From Bacteroidota bacterium (GTDB taxonomy: Bacteria > Bacteroidota > Bacteroidia > Chitinophagales > LD1): DNA of 64,000 nt. A model generated the notes under the pieces. The model was not told where the DNA came from, searched no databases, and saw only the letters and a program-made list of their open reading frames with translations. Below, piece by piece: positions 31,471-39,823 of this stretch. Position numbers and translations under genes: made by a program. The stretch spans positions 44,068-108,067 of the forward strand of contig CANJZE010000015.1 in the NCBI GenBank assembly GCA_947479455.1, read 5' to 3'. Every line of letters begins with the position of its first letter. The first letter of the stretch is position 1.

Positions 31471-32366
31471 ATTTTTCCAAACAACAAAGCCAATTGCATT
31501 ATCGGCAAGTACAAAAACGAACCAAACATTAATATACGTGCCGTTTTATCTTCACACTTTCTATAATGTTCAATGGCCATCCATAAAAAAATAACCCCTA
31601 CTGCGGCAATAATACTACTCCCTATTATGCCAGCCATATTATAGAAATATGGAATCATAGAAACAACTAAAAGCATGGCGCAGTAGATTACATTTTGAAC
31701 AGCGCTCATTCTCGTTTTGCCTCCTGCCGATGGCAACAACATAATACCTGCTTTTTTATAGTCGTCAAATTGCACCCAAGCTATAGCCCAAAAGTGCGGG
31801 AACTGCCAAAGGAATTGTGTGCTGAATAACAAAACAGCTATAAAATCGATTTCACCTGTTGCACATACGTAACCAATCATTGGTGGCAAAGCTCCCGGAA
31901 TTGCACCAACAAAAACAGCGAATGAATTAACCCGCTTAAGCGGTGTGTAAACAAATGCATAACTCAACAAAGAAATTGCAGAAAGAACACCTGCCGTTGG
32001 ATTAAAGAAATAGGTAAGCAAAATTATTCCGGATATTCCCATCACACCTGCCGCAATTATCGCTTCCAAGATATTCATCCTTTCTGTTGCCAGTGGACGA
32101 TTTTTAGTGCGGGTCATTAGCTTATCAATATCCTTTTCAATAATTTGATTGATAGCGTTGGAAGCACTTGTAACCAACATTCCCCCAAGTGCCAGTATAA
32201 AAATTTGTGTGTAATTAATAGCCACATGTCCTGCAAACAAATAACCAATAACGGCAGAAAACACTACAAGAAAGCTAAGGCGAAACTTGGCCAACATAGT
32301 GTAGTCGCTCACCCGTTGTTTGATGAACTGCATTTTACTAAGTGTTATTGCCTCTGCTTTTATCAT
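31467..32366 (-). CDS. ctaB: Protoheme IX farnesyltransferase
   Basis: A 299-residue integral membrane prenyltransferase (CtaB/CyoE) that attaches the hydroxyethylfarnesyl tail to heme B, giving heme O for heme A/O oxidases. The substrate motif NAINQIIEKDIDKLMTRTKN and the second loop VQFDDYKKAGIMLLP are intact, and about eight transmembrane helices are visible. The ATG at 32366 is used; a second Met at residue 12 is possible. The gene sits between subunit I and subunit III genes, as expected for an oxidase assembly factor. No ctaA (heme A synthase) is in the window. Confidence 0.93.
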   Translation of the reverse strand: MIKAEAITLSKMQFIKQRVSDYTMLAKFRLSFLVVFSAVIGYLFAGHVAINYTQIFILALGGMLVTSASNAINQIIEKDIDKLMTRTKNRPLATERMNILEAIIAAGVMGISGIILLTYFFNPTAGVLSAISLLSYAFVYTPLKRVNSFAVFVGAIPGALPPMIGYVCATGEIDFIAVLLFSTQFLWQFPHFWAIAWVQFDDYKKAGIMLLPSAGGKTRMSAVQNVIYCAMLLVVSMIPYFYNMAGIIGSSIIAAVGVIFLWMAIEHYRKCEDKTARILMFGSFLYLPIMQLALLFGKI

Positions 32367-32428
32367 TTCTAATTAATATTCGAATTCTGTATTGTCATAA
32401 ACTATTAACTGCTCTCAATAACTTTTCT

Positions 32429-34258
32429 CTATTCATGCGGCACTTCACCCGGTTTCAATGGCTCCGTTTGCGGTATATATTCTCTTCCGTTTACACTATA
32501 GTCATACGGCCATCTATGCACTGGTGGTATATCACCTGGCCAGTTGCCATGTAACCTTTCAATAGGCGATGTCCACTCCAAAGTTGTGGTTCCCCAAGGA
32601 TTTCCATAGTCATGACCATCAACGGTTTTTTCTACCTCCACTTTTCTGCCCTTGAAAATACTATAGAAGAAATTTACCACAAACAATACCTGACCTAAGA
32701 ATACAATAATGGCCGCCACACTTATAAACTCGGCAAGGAAATTAAAGTTGTTGAAGGTTTCGAAATTTGCATAGGTGTAATATCTGCGCGGAAGCCCCGT
32801 CATAAAGTGCATAGGGAAGAAAATAGCATATGCTCCAATCAAGGTAATGTAGAAATGAATCAGCCCAAGCGTTTCATTCATGTAACGCCCATATAAACGA
32901 GGGAACCAATTGTAAACGCCAGCAAACATTCCGAAGAATGCGGAAACTCCCATTACAATGTGGAAGTGCGCTACCACAAACATGGTGTCGTGCAATTGAA
33001 TATCAATAGCTGAATTTCCCAAGATAATTCCGGTCAATCCACCCGATATAAACATGGAAACAAAACCGATGGCAAAAAGATTTGCTGAACTCAAACGAAC
33101 TTTTCCGCGCCATACGGTTCCTATCCAGTTGAAAACTTTAATGGCAGAAGGAATAGCAATTAAAAGTGTAAACAAAGTAAATATTGCTCCTAGATTTGGG
33201 TTTAAACCGGTTACAAACATGTGATGCGCCCAAACAATAAATGATAGCACAAGAATGGCGAGTATGGAAAATACCATGGCCTTATAACCAAATATTGGTT
33301 TACGCGAATGTGTTGCTAACACTTCAGAAACTAAACCCATTGCAGGAAGAATGATGATGTAAACCTCGGGGTGACCAAGGAACCAAAATAAGTGCTGAAA
33401 CAAAATTGGTGAGCCACCTTTGTAACCTAATAAATTTCCATTGATGATAATATTGTTCAGATAGAAACTAGTGTCGAGTAAACGGTCGAATTCCAAAAGA
33501 ACACAACCTGCTAAAAGTGCAGGGAAAGAAAGTACTCCGATAACCGCAGTAAACATCAATGCCCAAATAGTCAAAGGCAAACGAAACATGTTCATCCCTT
33601 TTGTGCGCATGTTTAATACTGTAGCTATATAATTCAAACCACCGAGCAATGCTGAAACAATGAAGAGTGTCATTCCCAAAATCCACAAGTCAAATCCAAG
33701 ACCTGAACCGAGATTGACTGCTGTATCGCGTAAGCCGTTGATAGGCGGGTAAGCTGTCCAACCGCCTGATGCCGGACCGGTTTGAATAAAGAAAGAGAAA
33801 AACATAACAACGCCTGCACCTAAGAAGAACCAATACGAAAGCATGTTGATAAAAGGTGAAGCCATATCGCGTGAACCAACCTGATAAGGAATCAAAAGAT
33901 TTGCAAACGTTCCGCTCAATCCTCCGGTCAATACAAAAAACACGAGAATGGTTCCGTGCATAGTCACTAATGCATAATAAAACTCCTGACTTATTTTTCC
34001 GCCTTCAGCCCATTTTCCAAGAAATGATTCAAGGAATGGGAAAGTTTCATTGGGCCAACCCAGCTGTAAACGGAAAAGAACAGAAAGCAAACCTCCTACG
34101 ATTCCCCAGAAAATTCCGGTAATCAAAAATTGCTTACTAATCATTTTATGATCCTGACTGAAAATATATTTCGTCAAGAAAGTTTCTTCATGATGATGCT
34201 CTTCATGTCCATGAACATCTGCATGATGATCGGTGTGTGCTGCTGTAGCGGTTTCCAT
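32429..34258 (-). CDS. ctaD: Cytochrome c oxidase subunit I
   Basis: A 609-residue heme-copper oxidase catalytic subunit, A-type. The low-spin heme His is in TMHGTILVFF, the CuB ligands and cross-linked Tyr are in GHPEVYI and WAHHMFVTG, and the heme a3 region is DTMFVVAHFHIVMG. There are about 12 transmembrane helices plus extra segments at both ends; the His-rich N-terminus (HTDHHADVHGHEEHHHEE) is unusual and could bind metal. It receives electrons from subunit II and reduces oxygen to water while pumping protons. It is directly downstream of ctaC (26-nt gap). Confidence 0.97.
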   Translation of the reverse strand: METATAAHTDHHADVHGHEEHHHEETFLTKYIFSQDHKMISKQFLITGIFWGIVGGLLSVLFRLQLGWPNETFPFLESFLGKWAEGGKISQEFYYALVTMHGTILVFFVLTGGLSGTFANLLIPYQVGSRDMASPFINMLSYWFFLGAGVVMFFSFFIQTGPASGGWTAYPPINGLRDTAVNLGSGLGFDLWILGMTLFIVSALLGGLNYIATVLNMRTKGMNMFRLPLTIWALMFTAVIGVLSFPALLAGCVLLEFDRLLDTSFYLNNIIINGNLLGYKGGSPILFQHLFWFLGHPEVYIIILPAMGLVSEVLATHSRKPIFGYKAMVFSILAILVLSFIVWAHHMFVTGLNPNLGAIFTLFTLLIAIPSAIKVFNWIGTVWRGKVRLSSANLFAIGFVSMFISGGLTGIILGNSAIDIQLHDTMFVVAHFHIVMGVSAFFGMFAGVYNWFPRLYGRYMNETLGLIHFYITLIGAYAIFFPMHFMTGLPRRYYTYANFETFNNFNFLAEFISVAAIIVFLGQVLFVVNFFYSIFKGRKVEVEKTVDGHDYGNPWGTTTLEWTSPIERLHGNWPGDIPPVHRWPYDYSVNGREYIPQTEPLKPGEVPHE

Positions 34259-34284
34259 ATCTCTTTATTTGTTTCTTCTAAAAA

Positions 34285-35394
34285 TTATTTTTTACCCAAC
34301 ATAGCAGTCGGTTTTTTCTCTTCAGCTTTTGATGAATCTACTACTGGCGTTTCCGCAGGAGCAGTTTCAGCAACGGTTGGAACATACATTGGTGTTTGCT
34401 TTGCTAACCACTCGTCATATTCTTTTTGCTCTACAACTACCACATCGCGTTGCATACCATAATGCGATTTACCGCAAAGTTCGGCACAAGCTAACTCATA
34501 TTTAAATGTTTGCCAACGTGGTTGTCCTGTTTCTGGATTAATGGTTTGCCACCAGGGTTGTGTTTGAAGATAGGTTCGCATTTCTTCGGTCGTCATGGTT
34601 GGAACAAAATAAAATTCAGTTGGAATACCTGGCACACAGTCCATTTTTACGCGGAAGTGAGGAAGGAAAAAACTATGTAACACGTCTTGTGCACCTAACT
34701 TCATAAGCACCGGCTTGTTTTTAACCAAGTACAATTTATCAGCCATAAAATCATCGTGACTTTTTGGATCCTCCCAGTTGATCCCTAACTCATTGGTAGG
34801 TGAAACATGTTTCTGATCAATAATTCGCTCCCCAAACTTTCCGTCCTTTCCGCTATAGCGTAACATCCAGTTAAATTGTTTTCCAGTGGCTTCAATCACC
34901 ATCATTTTTTTATCTCTGGCATTCGGGTCAAAAATATGCATCCACTCATACATACCCATTGCTATTAAGCCTGTAAGAACAATTGAAGGAATAACTGTCC
35001 AAACTACTTCCAGTGTATTGTTATGCGGATAGAAATACGAATCATGTCCATGACTTTCGTTGTAACGGTAAGCAAACCAGAAAAGCGCAATCTGTGTCAG
35101 CACAAAAACAATTCCAATAATCAACATGGTGATATTGAAAAGAAAATCTGTTTTTACTCCATGTTCAGAAGCGGCTTCAGGCAACATTACCGGAGTTAGA
35201 ATTTTAAAACACATAGCTGAACCAACAAACATGAATACTAAAAAGCCCAACATGAAGTATCCGTTCCATTTGCTCTGGTTATGAAAACTAACCTTTCCGT
35301 CCCTCAAATCGGCTGTAAGTTCTTGTGCTCTTGCTATTAAAACAAGCACTACAAACAGCAAAACTATTGTCGCAAAAACCAAAAATGTTACCAT
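34285..35394 (-). CDS. ctaC: Cytochrome c oxidase subunit II
   Basis: A 369-residue subunit II with three hydrophobic helices (near 5-20, 50-70 and 90-112 with a further one near 135-155) and the CuA domain. The CuA ligands are complete in CAELCGKSHYGM. There is no fused cytochrome c domain of the caa3 kind at the C-terminus, which ends in an Ala/Pro/Glu-rich tail after MYVPTVAETAP. Electrons therefore probably arrive from the ActE/ActA hemes or a separate cytochrome c. It follows actF by 33 nt within the same transcript. Confidence 0.95.
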   Translation of the reverse strand: MVTFLVFATIVLLFVVLVLIARAQELTADLRDGKVSFHNQSKWNGYFMLGFLVFMFVGSAMCFKILTPVMLPEAASEHGVKTDFLFNITMLIIGIVFVLTQIALFWFAYRYNESHGHDSYFYPHNNTLEVVWTVIPSIVLTGLIAMGMYEWMHIFDPNARDKKMMVIEATGKQFNWMLRYSGKDGKFGERIIDQKHVSPTNELGINWEDPKSHDDFMADKLYLVKNKPVLMKLGAQDVLHSFFLPHFRVKMDCVPGIPTEFYFVPTMTTEEMRTYLQTQPWWQTINPETGQPRWQTFKYELACAELCGKSHYGMQRDVVVVEQKEYDEWLAKQTPMYVPTVAETAPAETPVVDSSKAEEKKPTAMLGKK

Positions 35395-35427
35395 GATATT
35401 TTTATTTCTTTCAGTTTATCAAATCAA

Positions 35428-36873
35428 TTATGAATAGGTTACAGTAATTCTTTCACACTCCTTCAAATAAGGGTCGTTTTCTGGAGTGATTGGTCGCTTA
35501 GCCAAGTTGCGGAAAAACAAAAACAAGAACGCTCCCAAAAATCCGATGAATACTAATACTTCTCCAATATTGATTGAGGCATAATTAGCTACAACTTCTG
35601 CTTCTCCATGTCCGACATGTTCGCCCTCTGCACCAGTTTCATGTGCATGTGACTCTCCTTCATGTTTTGCTTCTTCATGTTTTACCTCAGTGGCAACCGC
35701 TTCTGTGTTATCATGCGCAGGTGTGGCATCGGTAGTTGTTGCAGTTGTATGATGTTCTTCATTAGCTGCATATAAAACTACTTTTTCAGTTTCCACTTTT
35801 GCATGGTGCTTATGGTCTAATTCATGATTCCAGTTTGGTTCAACAAAAGTATAGTTGAAGAAGTCAACATAGTGCCCGAAGATTAACAAAGCAGAACCGA
35901 AGCCGATGATTTTGAAATTACGTTTGTTGCCTCTCTTGATTAAGAACACAAGTGGGAAAACAAAGTTTACAATCAGTGCCAGGAAAATAGTGAACTTGAA
36001 ATAGCCATGTCCAAAACGCTTAACCCAGAAAGAAGTTTCCTCAGGAATATTTGCGTACCACTGCAACATGAATTGGTCGAACCATAAGTATGTCCAGAAG
36101 ATTGAAAATCCGAAAAGCAATTTTCCTAAATCGTGAACGTGATTTTCGTTCACCTTAGGTAAGTAGCCGAGAGATTTCAAATAGATAACTAACAAAATAG
36201 TCATTGCCCAAGCTGCGCAACCGTAGCTCGCAAAGTTATACCACCCAAAAAGTGTAGAATACCAGTGCGGGTCTAAACTCATAATCAAATCCCAACTTGC
36301 GGCTGATTCTGTTAACGCAAACATTACAATGAATGCAGCAGCTAATAATTTTGATTGCTTGTAAACCTTAGGGTCTGTTTGGTCGGTACGAGCAAAGAAC
36401 TTATTCATGTACCAAGAGAATCCTAACCACAGACCTGCATAAACGAATACGCGGCTAACCCAAAACACCGGGGCAAAGAAAATTACTTTAGTGGTGTGAT
36501 TAGGTGTAACTACCGGCTCGTGAAGAATGTGTTTCACTCCATCATACAAAGTGTGAACGTTCAACAAACCTAGCACTACTATACCTGCCAAAATAAATCC
36601 ACCTATTCTCAAAAATCCTGAAAGTGAAAGGAAAATTCTTTTCACCAGAATATGCCAGCCCCCATAAGCCAAGGTTCCTGCGGCTACTGCAAACATGCCG
36701 AACAAACCTATGCCCGTGAAATAGTAAGTGTTCGCTAAAATATTTGACCACAAACGTGCGTGGCTGTTTTCTGGATACAAAAGAAAAACATAAACCAATC
36801 CGAGCAATCCGATGCCCATCATGATGAATAAATTTTTCTTCAGTTTGTCGGTAAATTCAAAATTATCTGTCAT
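35428..36873 (-). CDS. actF: Alternative complex III subunit F (quinol:cytochrome c oxidoreductase)
   Basis: A 481-residue polytopic membrane protein (about ten transmembrane helices) matching ActF, a second quinone-site-like subunit of alternative complex III. It follows ActE in the standard gene order. Between the ninth and last helix lies a long soluble loop with many His and Glu residues (HNHELDHKHHAK and HEGESHAHETGAEGEHVGHG), which may bind metal or simply vary; this is not needed for the family call. The next gene downstream is cytochrome oxidase subunit II, which supports a physical supercomplex. Confidence 0.88.
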   Translation of the reverse strand: MTDNFEFTDKLKKNLFIMMGIGLLGLVYVFLLYPENSHARLWSNILANTYYFTGIGLFGMFAVAAGTLAYGGWHILVKRIFLSLSGFLRIGGFILAGIVVLGLLNVHTLYDGVKHILHEPVVTPNHTTKVIFFAPVFWVSRVFVYAGLWLGFSWYMNKFFARTDQTDPKVYKQSKLLAAAFIVMFALTESAASWDLIMSLDPHWYSTLFGWYNFASYGCAAWAMTILLVIYLKSLGYLPKVNENHVHDLGKLLFGFSIFWTYLWFDQFMLQWYANIPEETSFWVKRFGHGYFKFTIFLALIVNFVFPLVFLIKRGNKRNFKIIGFGSALLIFGHYVDFFNYTFVEPNWNHELDHKHHAKVETEKVVLYAANEEHHTTATTTDATPAHDNTEAVATEVKHEEAKHEGESHAHETGAEGEHVGHGEAEVVANYASINIGEVLVFIGFLGAFLFLFFRNLAKRPITPENDPYLKECERITVTYS

Positions 36874-36903
36874 CTCTTATTTTTTTCTTTCGTTAACCGT
36901 TAA

Positions 36904-37602
36904 CTATTTTTTTGCCGTTGCTGTTTCTGCTACAACAGGAGCCGCACCAGGTTGAATACCCGCTAAACTCTTGATATAGTGAATCACCTGCCATCTTTCT
37001 TTTACATTCAATTGGAAACCGTAACCGCCCATCATGTTTTTTCCGTAGCTCACGCTATAGAAAACTGCCCCGTCCTTCAATGGAGGCAACAAAGTTTTGT
37101 AAGGTTGTGGACGAGAAGTAAAAGGACCATCACCACCGCTTGGCAATTCGACTAACTGTCCATTGCCTTCACCTTTTTCACCATGGCATGGTGTGCAATT
37201 GATGTCATACAATCTCTTTCCTTCAGCAGTGTTTTCCGCTGTGTGTTCCAACGGGTCGCTGATTTCATTTCCTGCACGCATACGCTCTGCATCTTGCTTC
37301 GCAGGGTCATGTGAAAAATGATTCTTAATCACATAACTCATCAACAACTGCTGGTTCGTTCTAATCTTTTCATCGTTAGGAATGTAGCCATAAGGAATAG
37401 TTCCTTCTACCGGTTTACGAGCCGCCATATTGTTCCCTTCGGGTGTTGGAATTTCACTCGTTGCATACGTTTCATACGCATTTGAGTAAGTCATATCCGG
37501 CATGTAAATTCTACCGGTTTTTTCTCCACCCGCCTTATCGCACGAAGCGAACATCACCGCTACTGCAATTACCGGAATCAGTTTTATAATTTGTTTTCTC
37601 AT
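36904..37602 (-). CDS. actE: Alternative complex III subunit E, monoheme cytochrome c lipoprotein
   Basis: A 232-residue c-type cytochrome with a single heme site CTPCH (in DINCTPCHGEKGEG) and a Met ligand candidate near MMGGYGF. The ATG at 37602 is used; a TTG 15 bases upstream is the only longer option. The N-terminus MRKQIIKLIPVIAVAVMFAS-C is a lipoprotein signal, consistent with the membrane-anchored ActE found in characterised complexes. It passes electrons from the ActA hemes towards the oxidase. Confidence 0.9.
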   Translation of the reverse strand: MRKQIIKLIPVIAVAVMFASCDKAGGEKTGRIYMPDMTYSNAYETYATSEIPTPEGNNMAARKPVEGTIPYGYIPNDEKIRTNQQLLMSYVIKNHFSHDPAKQDAERMRAGNEISDPLEHTAENTAEGKRLYDINCTPCHGEKGEGNGQLVELPSGGDGPFTSRPQPYKTLLPPLKDGAVFYSVSYGKNMMGGYGFQLNVKERWQVIHYIKSLAGIQPGAAPVVAETATAKK

Positions 37603-37627
37603 CTTAGAATGATTCAATTTCTTTTAT

Positions 37628-38185
37628 TTATAAACCTTCGTTTTCTGCAAACACTTTGTCTTTAACTTCTACCGCTCCTTCTTTTTTGCAAACTTCTTTG
37701 ATTGAACTGATGTCAGCATCTGAAAGTTTTTCTGCATCAAACACTAAAGCAAAACGGTCGTCAGTTGTTCTCTTGTCATAAATTCTCGGAACTCTTCCCG
37801 GCCATAATTTATTTCTAACTAAATAAGTCAAAGTCATTCCCCATGCAGAGAAAAGAACGGTTAACTCGAAAGTGATAGGAATAAAAGAAGGCACTGGCCA
37901 ATAAGGTTTACCACCGAAGTTGATCGGGTAGTTAGTTGTCATTACCCAAGTCATGAACGTAAGCGCCAATGTCATTCCCGTTGCGCCAAAGAAAAATCCT
38001 GCAGTGTGTAAACGGCTTTCTTTGTAACCCAACGCATCTTCCAATCCGTGCACCGGAAACGGAGTTAAGCTGTCGTAGATTTCAATGCCCTTGTGGCGAA
38101 TGTGCTCTATGGCATGAAGATAAACCTCTTCGTGGTCCCAAAGACCTACCACGAATTTATTTGAAGTAGTTGATGCTGCGCTCAT
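37628..38185 (-). CDS. actD: Alternative complex III subunit D (DUF3341)
   Basis: A 185-residue protein with two transmembrane helices (about 63-83 and 100-122) and the DUF3341 pattern VVGLWDHEEVYLHAIEHIRHKG near the N-terminus and an acidic C-terminal domain. This is the ActD subunit, which lies in the membrane next to ActC and ActF. It is between actC and actE in the canonical order, with gaps of 25-30 nt. Confidence 0.92.
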   Translation of the reverse strand: MSAASTTSNKFVVGLWDHEEVYLHAIEHIRHKGIEIYDSLTPFPVHGLEDALGYKESRLHTAGFFFGATGMTLALTFMTWVMTTNYPINFGGKPYWPVPSFIPITFELTVLFSAWGMTLTYLVRNKLWPGRVPRIYDKRTTDDRFALVFDAEKLSDADISSIKEVCKKEGAVEVKDKVFAENEGL

Positions 38186-38214
38186 GTATCTTAAGTTTCT
38201 ATTTTTTGAATTAG

Positions 38215-39666
38215 TTATCCTCTTGAATCTTTATCTAACGGACCAACTTTGTATGCTCCAACATATCCTCCATGTGTTGCATTCGCTTCTTTTGCTCTTT
38301 GTGCTTTTGCGGCTTCCGATGAAATTCTGAAAATCGCTTTCACCTCGGCAATAGCGATTGTCGGGAAGAAACGGGAAAACAACAAGAACAGGAATAAGAA
38401 TACCGAAATTGAACCTGTGTAAATTCCAATGTCAACCCATGTAGGTGAGAAATATGCCCAGCTAGATGGAAGATAATCATCAGCCAAAGAAGTAACAATG
38501 ATTACGAAACGCTCGAACCACATACCAATGTTCACGAAGATGGAAAGGATAAAAGTTACCCAAAGATTTCTGCGCATGCTCTTGAACCAATATAGTTGAG
38601 GAGAAAGCACGTTGCAACTCATCATCATCGCATAAGCCCAAAGATATTTTCCGAAAATACGGTTATAGAAAGCAAACTGTTCATACAACGCACCCGAATA
38701 CCAGGCGATAAACAACTCAGTTAAGTAAGCAATCCCTACAATTGAACCAGTAAGCACAATGATTTTATTCATTGACTCAATGTGGTTAATAGTGATATAA
38801 TCTTCCAGACTGAAAAGTTTTCTAGAAAAAAGCATCAACGTTTCCACCATTGCGAAGCCGGAGAAAATAGCACCCGCAACGAAGTATGGAGGGAAAATAG
38901 TCGTGTGCCATCCAGGTATAACCGAAGTAGCGAAGTCAAAACTTACTATCGTGTGAACTGACAATACGAGTGGGGTTGAAAGACCGGCTAACACCAATGA
39001 TAACGATTCAAAACGTTGCCATTGTTTTGCGGAACCCTGCCATCCGAAGGAAAGGATATTGTAAATATATTTTCTCCATTTCCCTTTTGCACGGTCGCGT
39101 ATGGTTCCGAAATCAGGCATTAAACCTGAATACCAAAACAACAAGGATACCGAGAAGTAAGTAGAGATTGCAAATACGTCCCAAAGAAGTGGTGAGTTGA
39201 AGTTTACCCAAAGTGGACCACGCGTATTTGGAAGAGGGAAAATAAATCCTGCATCCCAAACTCTTCCCATGTGAAAGATAGGAAACATACCCGCACAAAT
39301 TACCGCGAAAATTGTCATCGCCTCTGCTGCACGGTTAATACCCGTTCTGTAACGTTGACGGAACAATAAAAGAATTGCTGAGATCAAGGTTCCCGCGTGA
39401 CCGATACCGATCCACCAAACGAAGTTGGTAATATCCCATGCCCAACCCACAGTTTTGTTCAATCCCCATGTTCCGATACCAAACCAAACGGTCCAGCCTA
39501 AACAGAAAACGAAGAATGCGGCACCCGCCCCGGTGAGCAAGGTAGCAATCCACCACATGGTTGAGTTTCTTTCAGTAGGAGCAACTAAGTCATCGGTAAT
39601 TTTGGTGTAGTTCTTATCTAAACCATTGATGAGCGGCTCCCGAAATTCTGATTCGTATGCGTGCAT
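38215..39666 (-). CDS. actC: Alternative complex III subunit C (NrfD/PsrC-like quinol site)
   Basis: A 483-residue NrfD-type membrane protein with about ten transmembrane helices, the ActC subunit carrying the main quinol-oxidation site of alternative complex III. Characteristic text includes VWWIGIGHAGTLISAILLL and SVIPGWHTTIFPPYFVAGAIFSG. It starts at the ATG at 39666 (MHAYESEF). Upstream, between actB and actC, lie two inverted copies of the palindromic repeat flanking an A/T-rich stretch, an unusual interruption of an otherwise tight operon. Confidence 0.95.
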   Translation of the reverse strand: MHAYESEFREPLINGLDKNYTKITDDLVAPTERNSTMWWIATLLTGAGAAFFVFCLGWTVWFGIGTWGLNKTVGWAWDITNFVWWIGIGHAGTLISAILLLFRQRYRTGINRAAEAMTIFAVICAGMFPIFHMGRVWDAGFIFPLPNTRGPLWVNFNSPLLWDVFAISTYFSVSLLFWYSGLMPDFGTIRDRAKGKWRKYIYNILSFGWQGSAKQWQRFESLSLVLAGLSTPLVLSVHTIVSFDFATSVIPGWHTTIFPPYFVAGAIFSGFAMVETLMLFSRKLFSLEDYITINHIESMNKIIVLTGSIVGIAYLTELFIAWYSGALYEQFAFYNRIFGKYLWAYAMMMSCNVLSPQLYWFKSMRRNLWVTFILSIFVNIGMWFERFVIIVTSLADDYLPSSWAYFSPTWVDIGIYTGSISVFLFLFLLFSRFFPTIAIAEVKAIFRISSEAAKAQRAKEANATHGGYVGAYKVGPLDKDSRG

Positions 39667-39683
39667 ATTTTAAATTTTAAAAC

Positions 39684-39823
39684 AACCCCTAAATCCCCTA
39701 AAGGGGACTTAACAGCCGGTTTCTCATTAAGTATTTTTTATTCCTTTAATCATTCTAAATTCAATAAAAATATTCTCTACTTGTCTTTTGCCTCTCAAGT
39801 CCCCTTTAGGGGATTTAGGGGTT
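39684..39823. repeat. Inverted pair of the 27-nt palindromic repeat between actB and actC
   Basis: Copies at 39684-39710 (direct) and 39797-39823 (inverted) are perfect reverse complements over 27 nt and flank 86 bp of A/T-rich sequence. The right copy reaches the actB stop codon (39823-39825); the left copy ends 17 nt from the actC ATG. Together they resemble a BIME-type or MITE-like unit and can fold into a large stem, which may lower or tune actC expression relative to actB. Confidence 0.8.
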
